This document shows positions 34,106 through 42,523 of a DNA stretch of 64,000 nucleotides, piece by piece. Position 1 is the first letter of the stretch, and each line of letters begins with the position of its first letter. The stretch is from Haloferax namakaokahaiae (GTDB lineage: Archaea > Halobacteriota > Halobacteria > Halobacteriales > Haloferacaceae), in the NCBI RefSeq assembly GCF_042663225.1, contig NZ_JBHTAA010000001.1, positions 1-64,000 on the forward strand, written 5' to 3'. The translations under genes were made by a program, and so were the position numbers. A model generated the notes under the pieces. The model worked only from the letters and a program-made list of their open reading frames with translations, ran no database searches and was not told where the DNA came from.

Positions 34106-34693
34106 ATGGCGAAGGTCAGCGTTGGACTCCGAGGATGGCGATTCGAGGAGTCCGAGATATTCGACGAAGACGGCGAGTTCAGGCCGCTCGACGAGATTCC
34201 GGAAGACGCTCGTGAGCGCCTCCTTCGGCTCACCGTGCTCGTCGAAGAACCGTGCGACGCCTGCTATCTGATTCACGGCGACGAGGAGCTTCAGCGGTGC
34301 AAACAGGCCGAAATCGTCTACGGTGAACCCGGTCACGAGGCACTCCTCTGTGCCGACCACGAACCCGACCTCCTCTACTGGTTCCGCGAAGCGGGCGGCC
34401 GCGACCTCGTCGGCGACGACGTGTTCGCCGACGCGTTCCACGAGTGGTTCGCAAGCGGCGAGCGCGCACCCGAGGGCTACGCCGGACTCGACCACGTCGA
34501 GACGGACCCCGAGAACCTGCCGACGCCGCCGGACGCCGAAGAACTCCAGCGCCGCCTCGAAGCGAACTTCGAGGGCGAGCGCATCAACATCCTCGACTAC
34601 CGAAAGACCGACGACGACGAAGAGGAAGGCACGCCGCTGTCCGACTCGGACTTGGGCGACGTAGACCTCGGTACGGACTACCCGACGAAATGA
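34106..34693 (+). CDS. Cys-rich haloarchaeal protein coupled to trmJ, function unknown
   Basis: A 195-residue acidic soluble protein. EEPCDACYL at about residues 46-54, a further Cys in LQRCKQAE and CADHEP at about 84-89 form a CxxC...C...CxDH set that could bind zinc. The remainder is Glu/Asp-rich, with a disordered acidic C-terminus. It has a start at MAKVSVGLRGWRF with little upstream alternative. It overlaps trmJ by 4 nt (ATGA), so translation is coupled and a role linked to RNA modification is possible but unproven. Family not recognised. Confidence 0.7.
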   Translation: MAKVSVGLRGWRFEESEIFDEDGEFRPLDEIPEDARERLLRLTVLVEEPCDACYLIHGDEELQRCKQAEIVYGEPGHEALLCADHEPDLLYWFREAGGRDLVGDDVFADAFHEWFASGERAPEGYAGLDHVETDPENLPTPPDAEELQRRLEANFEGERINILDYRKTDDDEEEGTPLSDSDLGDVDLGTDYPTK

Positions 34694-35436
34694 GCGACGA
34701 CGATTCCGACCACGAGTTCGTCGTCGTCGTGGTCGAACCCGAGACGCCCGGCAACGTCGGGACCATCGCCCGGGCGATGAAGAACTTCGGCATCTACGAC
34801 CTTCGGCTCGTGGACCCGCCGGAGTTGGACCCCGACGGCGAGGCCTACGGGTTCGCTGGCCACGCCCGCGAGGACGTGCTTCCCAACGCGACCGAGACGA
34901 CGCTCGAAGAAATCGTCTCGGAGTACCACACCGTCGGCACGACCGCCGTCTCGCACGAGGATTCGACCAAGCACGTCCGCTACCCGTTCAAGACGCCGCT
35001 CGAACTCGCCGACTCGTTAGAATCGGTCGAGACCAAGACCGCACTCGTCTTCGGCCGCGAGGGAACCGGTCTCGACAACGAGGAGTTGCGGATGCTCGAC
35101 GAGGTTTGCTGTATCCCGGCCGACGAGCGCTATCCCGTTCTCAACCTCGGACAGGCCGCGACGATTCTCATGTACGAACTGCGCCGCTTTACCGTCGAGG
35201 AGACACAACTGCCCGACGTAGAGCGCGAACGCGCCTCGGAGGAAGAAATCGACATCGTCTATCGGTTCTTCGACGACCTGCTCGACGCGACGTCGTACCG
35301 CGAACACAAGCGGGCGAAGACGTCGCAGATGATGCGCCGACTCCTCGGTCGCGCCCACCCGACCGAACGCGAGGCCGCCACCTTGACCGGCGTGTTCCGC
35401 CGCGCCGCAGAACGCGCCCGCGGCGACCGAGAGTAG
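34690..35436 (+). CDS. trmJ: tRNA (cytidine/uridine-2'-O-)-methyltransferase TrmJ
   Basis: A 248-residue SPOUT-class RNA 2'-O-methyltransferase of the TrmJ family, which modifies nucleotide 32 of tRNA. Family marks: EPETPGNVGTIARAMKNFG near residues 16-34, LVFGREGTGLDNEEL near 119-133 (knot/SAM binding), PVLNLGQAATILMYEL near 151-166. The C-terminal helical part (AKTSQMMRRLLGRAHPTEREAATLTGVFRRA) completes the TrmJ-type dimer. Start ATG 34690 overlaps the preceding gene by 4 nt. The protein has the acidic N-terminus usual in haloarchaea. Confidence 0.92.
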   Translation: MSDDDSDHEFVVVVVEPETPGNVGTIARAMKNFGIYDLRLVDPPELDPDGEAYGFAGHAREDVLPNATETTLEEIVSEYHTVGTTAVSHEDSTKHVRYPFKTPLELADSLESVETKTALVFGREGTGLDNEELRMLDEVCCIPADERYPVLNLGQAATILMYELRRFTVEETQLPDVERERASEEEIDIVYRFFDDLLDATSYREHKRAKTSQMMRRLLGRAHPTEREAATLTGVFRRAAERARGDRE

Positions 35437-35445
35437 CCCTTACTC

Positions 35446-35480
35446 TCTCGTCTCGTCTCGTCTCGTCTTGTCTCGTCTCC
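35446..35480. repeat. Pentanucleotide TCTCG repeat
   Basis: Seven consecutive 5-bp units at 35446-35480: TCTCG four times, then TCTTG, TCTCG and TCTCC. It starts 10 nt after the trmJ stop, in the 223-nt gap before the HtpX gene. Slippage-prone and non-coding; the pyrimidine-rich transcript may assist termination. Confidence 0.9.
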
Positions 35481-35659
35481 GCCCGAACACCACGAGTCCG
35501 ATAAACCAACTTCCCTTCTCCACGTCTCCCGATTCGCGCTCCGCGTAGTCGTGGTCTGTCTCTCCGCGAGACCGCGGGGGTCGCTCTCAGCGCTCTTCGG
35601 ACCGAGCGACCTTCCAATTTTCCGATACTCGTTTGGAGTTCGGGACCCTATCTTCGGTC

Positions 35660-36607
35660 ATGCCACGGCATCGTCTGCGGCTTCCGATGGTCCTCGTCGG
35701 ACTGACGATATTCGCGTTCTATCTCGCGTTGGCGGCGCTCAGCGCCTTCGCGCTGGTGACGCTCTGGGAGTTCCGACCGGACCCCCTCACCGCAGCACTC
35801 GTCGGCGTCTCCGTCTCGCTGGTCCTCGGCTACCTGAGTTTCCGTCTCGGGACCGTCCAACTGCTCTCACGATTGGACGCACGCGACCTGACGCCGGAAG
35901 AAGCCCCGGCCGTCTACCGGATGCTCGACCGTCTCGCCGAGGAGATGGACATCCGGTCGCCGTCGCTGAAGATTGCGCGCTTTTCGGCCCCGAACGCGCT
36001 CGCGCTCGACCCGATGGGCCGGGACGTGGTCGTCCTCGACGCCTCACTGTTTCGCCTGCTGTCGGCCGAAGAGTTCGAAGCCCTCCTCGCGCACGAACTC
36101 GCTCACCTCGAACGCAAGGACGGGCTTACGCAGACGCTCGTCGCCAGCACGCTCCAGACTATCGTCGGCATCGGCTACTTCTTCGTCTCGCCGCTGGCGT
36201 TCCTGACGACGGGCACTGCACTCGGTCTCGCGTGGATTCGCGGCACGCCGACCGCGTGGCAACGGACGATTCCGGGTCGGATTCGAACCCGCCTCGACAC
36301 GTTCGTCGGCGTCTTCGGGTTCGGTCTCACGGTGCTCGTCCGCTCGCAGTCACGCAAGCGCGAGTTCGCCGCCGACGCCCGCGCCGCGCAGGTGACGGGG
36401 AGTCCCCTCGCGCTCGCCTCGGCGCTCCAGAAGTTAGAACGGGCGTCGAAACCCGAGTGGGGCTTTTCGCCGTTGTGGGTCTACGGCGAAGTCGAAGCCG
36501 AGAACGAGGTCTCAGAGTTGCTCTCGACGCACCCCTCGACCGACGAGCGAGTCGCTCGGTTGGAAGCCATCGAGTCGGGGTCGTGGACGCAAATCGAGGT
36601 GGCGTGA
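35660..36607 (+). CDS. htpX: HtpX-like membrane zinc metallopeptidase (M48)
   Basis: A 315-residue M48 peptidase expected to help remove damaged membrane proteins. TM1 and TM2 lie at about residues 9-36 and 42-62. The zinc motif HELAH is at 145-149 with LERKDG following. Two more hydrophobic segments come at about 162-190. The third ligand Glu lies in REFAADARAA near 238-247, and the HPSTDERVARLEAI pattern typical of M48B is at the end. The start MPRHRL at 35660 is preferred over ATG 35633; the earlier 9 codons are not conserved-looking. The downstream gene overlaps by 1 nt. Confidence 0.9.
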   Translation: MPRHRLRLPMVLVGLTIFAFYLALAALSAFALVTLWEFRPDPLTAALVGVSVSLVLGYLSFRLGTVQLLSRLDARDLTPEEAPAVYRMLDRLAEEMDIRSPSLKIARFSAPNALALDPMGRDVVVLDASLFRLLSAEEFEALLAHELAHLERKDGLTQTLVASTLQTIVGIGYFFVSPLAFLTTGTALGLAWIRGTPTAWQRTIPGRIRTRLDTFVGVFGFGLTVLVRSQSRKREFAADARAAQVTGSPLALASALQKLERASKPEWGFSPLWVYGEVEAENEVSELLSTHPSTDERVARLEAIESGSWTQIEVA

Positions 36608-37140
36608 TGCCCGGAACACCCGACCCGGTGTTGGGAAGCCAGTTCGTGACCCACGCTATCGCGGTGGCCGTCTCGCTCGTCTCGGTGGCGACCGTCGTTC
36701 TGCTCCGTGAGCGATTCGAGCACGTAAACGGGCGAAGCCTCGCACTCGGCGCACTCTACGGGAGTACAGCAATCGCAGTCTGGTACCTCGCCCGCGTCGT
36801 CACCGACGCGCTCGCGGACTCGTTTTCCGGGCCGCTCGGAGCGACGATTGGCGTCGTCGCACTCGGGTTCGTCCTGCTCGTCGCGCTGTTCCTCGGAGTT
36901 GCTCGGTTGTACGCCACCCGCGGACTCATCGTCCCACTGCTCGCGCTCTTCGCCATCACCGAACTCGTCTGGTGGTCGTTCCTCCACGTCCGCGCCGAGA
37001 CGGACGCGCTCGGGATGTTCGTCATGCTCGCGCCGTTTTTCGCGGCCGGCGTGCTCGTTCTCGCGGCGCTCGAATACATCGCCCGGAGACTCTGGAAGCG
37101 TCTCGGTCGCGGGGGCGATAGCAGTCGCTCGCCGACCTGA
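36607..37140 (+). CDS. Small polytopic membrane protein coupled to HtpX
   Basis: A 177-residue protein with about five hydrophobic helices (near 15-33, 46-63, 78-97, 105-124, 136-156) and an Arg/Ser-rich cytoplasmic end. No family signature seen. It begins at the HtpX stop (TGATG overlap, 1 nt), so it is translationally coupled. A role as membrane partner of the HtpX protease is possible, but there is no direct evidence. It is convergent with gatE, 20 nt apart. Confidence 0.7.
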   Translation: MPGTPDPVLGSQFVTHAIAVAVSLVSVATVVLLRERFEHVNGRSLALGALYGSTAIAVWYLARVVTDALADSFSGPLGATIGVVALGFVLLVALFLGVARLYATRGLIVPLLALFAITELVWWSFLHVRAETDALGMFVMLAPFFAAGVLVLAALEYIARRLWKRLGRGGDSSRSPT

Positions 37141-37159
37141 GAAAGAGAGAAATCGGGGT

Positions 37160-39028
37160 TTATGCGCGCTTTTGAATCTCTTCGCGGAGCACTTCGCTCA
37201 CGACGCCGCCGTCGGCCTTGCCGCGGAGTGCGCCCATCGCTTCGCCCATGAGTGCCGAGAACGCGCCCATGCCCTGCTCTTCGACCTGGTCGCCGTTGCG
37301 CTCGACGACCTCGGCGATTGCCTCGCGGACCTCCTCGTCGGAGACGCCAGAGAGACCCGCCTCTTCGACGGCTTCTTCGGCCGAGAGGTCGGGGTTCTCG
37401 GCGATGGTGGCGAGCACGTCGTTGACGCCCTCTTTCGCCAGGTCGCCGTCTTCGACGAGGTGCATCACGGCGAGGAGGTGGTCGTCGGAGACGTTCTCGA
37501 CCGCAACGTCGTCGCGGCGGAGTTCCGTCATGGTCGATTCGAGCAGGCCGGCGGCGAACGTCGCGTCGATGCCCTCATCGACGGCCTGCTCGAACAGCGG
37601 CATCTTGCGGCCGTAGGCGACCTGCTGGGCGAGACCGGCGTCGAGACCGAACTCGGACTGGTAGCGCTCTTCCTTCTCGGTGAGGAGTTCGGGCGTCTCC
37701 ACGTCGCTCGGGTCGAGGTCAACGGGGAACACGTCCGTCTCGGGGTACATGCGTGCCGCGCCGGGGAGGGGACGCAGGTAGCGGGTCGTCCCGTCGTCGT
37801 TGGCCCCGCGGGTCTCTTCGGGGACTTCCTCGATAGCGACCGATGCGCGCTCGGCGACCGCCTCGATAGCGAGGTCGGCCGTCTCGGGGTCGTCGGCGAC
37901 GATAGCGACCGCATCCTCGGGACCTGCATCGACCGCCTCGCGGAGCGCTTCGACTTCCTCCTCGGTGACGCCGTAGGCCGGGAGTTCGTCGGTGTGGAAG
38001 ATGCCGCCCGCGCCGTGGCGCTTGGCGTGGTCGGAGAACTCGGTGCCGAGACGGCGGTCGGGTTGGAGTTCGTGGCCGACGAGTCCGTCGAAGCCGAACA
38101 GCGGGACGGCCATGACCTTCCCGCCCGCGTCGAGTGCGCCCTTGATGACGCCCGAGTCGCTGTCCGCGAACACGTCGGTCACGTCACTCACGTCGCCGAC
38201 CGAGGCGTCGCGGGACTGGAGTTCGTCGCGGATGTCCACGAGTTCTGCTTGCCGAGCGACCTCGAAGCGGACGATTTCGTCGATTTGGTCGAGCGCCTGC
38301 ACGCCCTTGATTTCCACGCGTGCACCCTCCGCGATAGAGACGTTCACGTCCTGCCGGATGGTGCCGAGTCCGCGTTTGACTTTTCCGGTGGAGCGAAGGA
38401 GCATCCCGATTCGCTGGGCGGCCTCGCGGGCCTGCGCGGGCGACGAGATGTCCGGGCCGGTACCGATTTCGACCAGCGGGATGCCGAGTCGGTCGAGGCT
38501 GTAGAGGACGCCGTCGTCCCGTTCTTCGGTGCGCTGGGCGGACTCCTCTTCGAGCATTAGGTCCACGATGGAGACGGGACCGTCGCTCGTCTGAATCTCA
38601 CCTTCTTGGGCGATGAGTGACGACCGCTGGAAGCCGGAGGTGTTCGACCCGTCGATGACGAGTTTGCGCATGACGTGCGCTTCGTCTACGACCTGCATGT
38701 CGAGCAGGTTGGCGATTTGCATGGCGACGGTGCGCGCCTCGTGGTCGAGTTCGTGCGGCGGTTCGTCGTCCTCTTCGACCAGACAGGTCGTATCGTAGGC
38801 GAGATATTCGAACTCGCGCTCGACGCGGCTCTCTTCGAGCGCGGCGTCGTCGAGTTCGCCTAGCTCACTCTTCGTCGGGTGGAGAAATCGCGTAAACGTG
38901 CGCGCGGCGTCCTCTGGCTCGCGGATGGCCGTGGGACACCCGCAGAACAGCTTCGTCGCGGTGTCGAGTTGCTGGTGAATCTCCAGCCCCGCGACGAGTC
39001 CGAGTTCCTCGTAGTCGTACTCGCTCAT
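37160..39028 (-). CDS. gatE: Glutamyl-tRNA(Gln) amidotransferase subunit E
   Basis: A 622-residue archaeal GatE, the tRNA-binding and kinase subunit of the GatDE enzyme that converts Glu-tRNA(Gln) to Gln-tRNA(Gln). Seen: GLVAGLEIHQQLDTATKLFCGCPT (residues about 11-34, with the Cys pair of the zinc site), VERNFEYLAYD-like segment with CLVEEDDEPPHE, RKLVIDGSNTSGFQRSSLIA, VVLVEIGTGPDISSPAQA-type region, AREAAQRIGMLLRSTGKVKRGLGTIRQDVNVSI, and the AspRS-like insertion at about 300-400. The C-terminal tail domain resembles YqeY (DEEVREAIAEVVERN). GatD, the amidase partner, is not in the window. The gene is single, with no close operon partner. Confidence 0.95.
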   Translation of the reverse strand: MSEYDYEELGLVAGLEIHQQLDTATKLFCGCPTAIREPEDAARTFTRFLHPTKSELGELDDAALEESRVEREFEYLAYDTTCLVEEDDEPPHELDHEARTVAMQIANLLDMQVVDEAHVMRKLVIDGSNTSGFQRSSLIAQEGEIQTSDGPVSIVDLMLEEESAQRTEERDDGVLYSLDRLGIPLVEIGTGPDISSPAQAREAAQRIGMLLRSTGKVKRGLGTIRQDVNVSIAEGARVEIKGVQALDQIDEIVRFEVARQAELVDIRDELQSRDASVGDVSDVTDVFADSDSGVIKGALDAGGKVMAVPLFGFDGLVGHELQPDRRLGTEFSDHAKRHGAGGIFHTDELPAYGVTEEEVEALREAVDAGPEDAVAIVADDPETADLAIEAVAERASVAIEEVPEETRGANDDGTTRYLRPLPGAARMYPETDVFPVDLDPSDVETPELLTEKEERYQSEFGLDAGLAQQVAYGRKMPLFEQAVDEGIDATFAAGLLESTMTELRRDDVAVENVSDDHLLAVMHLVEDGDLAKEGVNDVLATIAENPDLSAEEAVEEAGLSGVSDEEVREAIAEVVERNGDQVEEQGMGAFSALMGEAMGALRGKADGGVVSEVLREEIQKRA

Positions 39029-39075
39029 TGGTACTCCCTGCGTTCGGGGGGAGTAAAAAAGGATTCAGTCTGTCT

Positions 39076-39201
39076 TCAGAGACGCCGCAGCCCTTCGCCG
39101 ATGCCTTCGACCTGATGACACTCAGGGCAAATATACGTCCACCCATCGTTCGTTGCTCGCCCCTCCGGGAATACGGCCCCACAGCCTCGACACTCCAACA
39201 T
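39076..39201 (-). CDS. Small two-knuckle zinc-finger protein
   Basis: A 41-residue protein with CRGCGAVFPEG and CPECHQVEG: two CxxC knuckles about 18 residues apart, a likely single structural zinc site. Haloarchaea have many such zinc micro-proteins of largely unknown function. The start MLECRGCG is the usual one for this type; an in-frame ATG at 39240 would add MPGLQKQRARGRD and has a CTATTT TATA-like element about 26 nt upstream, so a longer product is possible. The flanking gap 39202-39478 (277 nt) is AT-rich and carries no other gene. No neighbour reveals a role. Confidence 0.7.
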   Translation of the reverse strand: MLECRGCGAVFPEGRATNDGWTYICPECHQVEGIGEGLRRL

Positions 39202-39478
39202 GTCTCGCCCGCGGGCCCGCTGCTTTTGCAGTCCGGGCATATCTCTATAGACGGCGAAATAGGGCTTGAAAATACCGATTTTAGCGCTTTCGTGTGACTT
39301 TCTCGCTAGACGGAGAATGTCACGCCGCCGAGGGAGTGCGATTGCTACCACTCGCCGAATAAATACAACGACGAATAGTTGTGAACATGAGTGTACAGGC
39401 CGTGCTAAAGTGTCGCATACTGCACCGTACGCGGCCTCTAAACACTGTCAAAAATATGATTGATGTCTATTGAGTCGC

Positions 39479-40888
39479 TCAGTTGTCGCCGAGGATACCG
39501 CGGTGGGTCATCTTCTCGGGGTCGAGCACTTCGTCGGCTTCCTCCTCGGTGAGGTAGCCTTCGTCGATGGCGACTTCGCGGACCGTCTTCCCGTCAGCGA
39601 GTGCCTTCTTGGCGACCTTCGAGGCCTTGTCGTAGCCGATTGCGGGGTTGAGCGCCGTGGCGAGCGCCATCGACTGTTCGACCTGTTCGGCGCAGTGGTC
39701 CTCGTTGGCTTCGAGTTTGGCGACGAAGCGCTCGGCGAACACCTCCGAGGAGTTCGAGAGCAGTTTCGCCGATTCGAGGAAGTTGTGGGCGAGCACGGGC
39801 TTGTAGAGGTTGAGGTCGATTTGTCCCTCCGCGGCACCGGCGGCGACGGCGGCGTCGTTGCCGACGACCTGCTTGTGGACCTGGTTCACTGCCTCGGCGA
39901 CGACGGGGTTGATTTTGCCGGGCATGATGGACGAACCGGGCTGGTTCTCCGGTTGCTCGATTTCGCCGAGTCCGTTACGCGGGCCGGAGGCGAGCAGACG
40001 CAGGTCGTTCGCAATCTTGTTGAGCGAGCCGGCGACAGTCCGGAGTGCGCCGTGGGCCTCGCCCATCGCGTCGTGGGCGGCCTGCGCTTCGAAGTGGTTG
40101 TCGGCCTCGCGGAACTCGACGCCCGTCTCCTCGCTCATGTACTCCGCGGCCTTCGCGGGGAATTCTGGGTGGGTGTTCAGGCCCGTGCCGACGGCGGTGC
40201 CGCCGAGGGCGAGTTCGCCGAGGTGTGCGCGGACGTTCTTCACGCGCTCGATGCCCTTCTCGACCTGCGTTCGGTAGCCGCCGAACTCCTGTCCGAGACG
40301 AACCGGCGTCGCGTCCTGCAGGTGCGTGCGGCCGGTCTTGACGACGCCGTCGAACTCGTCTTCTTTCTCGGCGAGCGCCTCGGCGAGCGTTTCGAGTGCC
40401 GGAATCAGGTCCTTCTCGACGGCTTCGAGCGCCGAGACGTGCATCGCGGTCGGAATCACGTCGTTCGAGGACTGCCCGAAGTTGACGTGGTCGTTCGGGT
40501 GGACCGTCCGGTCGCCGATTTCCGCGCCCATAATCTCGGCGGCGCGGTTGGCGATGACCTCGTTCGCGTTCATGTTCGAGGAGGTGCCCGACCCGGTCTG
40601 GAAGACATCGACGGGGAACTGGTCGTCGAGTTCGCCGGCGATGACCTCGTCCGCGGCGGCGACGATGGCGTCGGCGACCTCTTCGTCTATCATGCCGAGG
40701 TCGCGGTTCGCCTGCGCGGCGGCCTTCTTTACGACGCCGAGCGCGCGGACGAACCGACGGCCGAACGCGATACCCGAGATGGGGAAGTTCTCGACTGCCC
40801 GCTGCGTCTGTGCGCCCCAGTAGGCGTCCACAGGAACTTGCATCTCTCCGAGACTGTCCCGCTCGATTCGATAATCGTCGTCTCCCAT
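39479..40888 (-). CDS. fumC: Class II fumarate hydratase
   Basis: A 469-residue iron-independent fumarase converting fumarate and malate in the citric acid cycle. Family motifs: YWGAQTQRAVENFPISG, FQTGSGTSSNMNANEVIANRA, NDHVNFGQSSNDVIPTAMHV, TGRTHLQDATPVRLGQEF and the diagnostic GSSIMPGKINPV near residues 322-333 with the catalytic Ser. Fumarase-type residues around QTGSGTSSNMN argue against aspartase and argininosuccinate lyase. Start MGDDDYRIERDSLG is the normal acidic N-terminus; the 12 codons upstream are not. The gene is single and divergent from the sugar ABC operon. Confidence 0.95.
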   Translation of the reverse strand: MGDDDYRIERDSLGEMQVPVDAYWGAQTQRAVENFPISGIAFGRRFVRALGVVKKAAAQANRDLGMIDEEVADAIVAAADEVIAGELDDQFPVDVFQTGSGTSSNMNANEVIANRAAEIMGAEIGDRTVHPNDHVNFGQSSNDVIPTAMHVSALEAVEKDLIPALETLAEALAEKEDEFDGVVKTGRTHLQDATPVRLGQEFGGYRTQVEKGIERVKNVRAHLGELALGGTAVGTGLNTHPEFPAKAAEYMSEETGVEFREADNHFEAQAAHDAMGEAHGALRTVAGSLNKIANDLRLLASGPRNGLGEIEQPENQPGSSIMPGKINPVVAEAVNQVHKQVVGNDAAVAAGAAEGQIDLNLYKPVLAHNFLESAKLLSNSSEVFAERFVAKLEANEDHCAEQVEQSMALATALNPAIGYDKASKVAKKALADGKTVREVAIDEGYLTEEEADEVLDPEKMTHRGILGDN

Positions 40889-41076
40889 AGGTGGGCCGTC
40901 GTCGTGGCGCGAGGTAAAATCCATTGGTCCGTGGCCGTCTCACGCACGAATTTTCCCAGATGTTGGGTTTCGAGCGACTGCTGGATTCAAACGCGATAGT
41001 TCTGCTATTTCCGAATGTCAAGATGCATCTTATTTGGCAGAAAAATTTACTCCATCTTGAATTGTCAACTCGAAAA

Positions 41077-41090
41077 GATTTAAGTAAATC
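41077..41090. promoter_or_regulatory. Palindrome upstream of the sugar ABC operon
   Basis: GATTTA and TAAATC at 41077-41082 and 41085-41090 form a perfect 6-2-6 palindrome. A TATA-like TTAAAT at 41094-41099 lies 33-38 nt before the ATG, so the palindrome abuts the BRE/TATA region and could be the operator of a sugar-responsive regulator. The 243-nt gap (40889-41131) is AT-rich and has no gene. Confidence 0.5.
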
Positions 41091-41131
41091 GTGTTAAATT
41101 GCCTTCATAGTACTGTCAGGTATTAACAATC

Positions 41132-42517
41132 ATGACCAACAACCTACCAGACGAAGACGGTCTGTCTCGACGGACGTATCTCAAACTCACCGGCGGTGTG
41201 GGAAGCGCCGCACTTATCGCGGGGTGTAGCGGTAACAGCGGTGGCGGTGACGGCACCACCGAGGCGACCGAGAGCACCGAGGACTCCTCCGGTGACTCGG
41301 AGACGACCGAGCAGTCCGGCGGCGACGACTCGGAAAGCGAGTACAACGCGCTCGAAATCCAGCACTGGTGGACCGGCGGCGACGGCGGTGCGGCGATTCA
41401 GGCCCTCCTCGAAGGGTTCAAAGAAGCCCATCCGGAGATCGAAGTCACCGAGAACCCGGTCGCCGGTGGTGCCGGACAGAACCTTCATGCGGTCATCAAA
41501 AAGCGGATTCTGAACAACAACCCGCCGAGCACGTGGCAGGCGTGGCCCGGCGCGAACCTCCAACCCTACACCGAGGCCAGCAAACTCGAAGACATCTCGG
41601 AGTCGGTCTGGAGTCAGAACGACATGCAGTCGGCCTACCTCGAAGGACCGAAGAACGCCGCGAGTCCGGCCGGGACGCTCGTCTCGGTGCCGCTGAACAT
41701 CCACCGACTCAACAACCTGTTCTACAACGTCAGCGTCCTCGAAGACGCGGGCGTTGACCCCTCCAGCATCGGGTCGCCCAGCGACCTCGTGAACGCCCTC
41801 TCGAAGGTCGATGAGGCGGGCTACGTCGGGATGGCACAACAGACGAAATCCGCGTGGTCTACGGGTCAGCTCTGGGCGCAGGTGCTCCTCGGCGAGTACG
41901 GCGCTGACGTGTACGCGGACGTGACCGGCGGCAACGTCGAGGCCAACGCCGACGCCGTCCGCGACTCGCTCGACCTCGTGAAACAGTACTCGCAGTACTA
42001 CCCCAACGATGCCGGGTCTATCTCGTGGCAGGACGCGAACTCCAAGGTTATCGAAGGCGACGCCGCGTTCTTCCACCAGGGCGACTGGGCCGCGGGCATG
42101 TACCGCGGACAGGACGGCTTCGAGTACGAGTCCGACTGGGGCCACGTCCCCTTCCCCGGCACCGACGGCATCTACGCGCTCAACATGGACTCGTTCCCCA
42201 TGCCGGCCAACAACCCGTCGCCGGAAGCGACCAAGAAGTTCCTGCAGTACGTCGGGTCGGTCGATGCACAAGAGCGGTTCAACCCCAAGAAGGGGTCGAT
42301 TCCGCCGCGGACGGACGTGCCGAAGGACGCCTTCGGGCCGTTCCTCCAGAACCAGATGGACGACTTCGCCAACTCGGAGGCCCAACCGCTGTCCATCCAG
42401 CACGGACTCGCCGTCAGCCCCGATGCGCTCACCGCCTTCGGCGACGCCATGTCGTCGTTCATCTCGGGCTACGACGTCGATGCCGCCTACGAAGACGTGA
42501 AAGCGGCCTTCGAATAA
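41132..42517 (+). CDS. Sugar ABC transporter substrate-binding lipoprotein
   Basis: A 461-residue extracellular receptor of the carbohydrate family (type cluster B). SRRTYLKLTGGVG (residues 12-24) is a Tat motif and IAGC with Cys 32 the lipobox. A Ser/Gly/Thr/Glu linker covers about 33-70. The mature domain has IQHWWTGGDGGAAIQALLEGFKEAHPEIEV, a typical sugar-binding start, and QAWPGANLQPYTEASKLEDI, VPLNIHRLNNLFYNVSVLEDAG. GDWAAGMYR and DSFPMPANNPSP near the hinge match glucose/mannose binding proteins of archaea. The exact sugar is not proven. First gene of a four-gene operon with two permeases and an ATPase. Confidence 0.9.
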   Translation: MTNNLPDEDGLSRRTYLKLTGGVGSAALIAGCSGNSGGGDGTTEATESTEDSSGDSETTEQSGGDDSESEYNALEIQHWWTGGDGGAAIQALLEGFKEAHPEIEVTENPVAGGAGQNLHAVIKKRILNNNPPSTWQAWPGANLQPYTEASKLEDISESVWSQNDMQSAYLEGPKNAASPAGTLVSVPLNIHRLNNLFYNVSVLEDAGVDPSSIGSPSDLVNALSKVDEAGYVGMAQQTKSAWSTGQLWAQVLLGEYGADVYADVTGGNVEANADAVRDSLDLVKQYSQYYPNDAGSISWQDANSKVIEGDAAFFHQGDWAAGMYRGQDGFEYESDWGHVPFPGTDGIYALNMDSFPMPANNPSPEATKKFLQYVGSVDAQERFNPKKGSIPPRTDVPKDAFGPFLQNQMDDFANSEAQPLSIQHGLAVSPDALTAFGDAMSSFISGYDVDAAYEDVKAAFE

Positions 42518-42523
42518 GGCGAC

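Noticed and set aside
38905..39060. Possible frameshift near the start of gatE
   Set aside because: Residues 1-40 of GatE match the family N-terminus in the same frame, so no break is needed.
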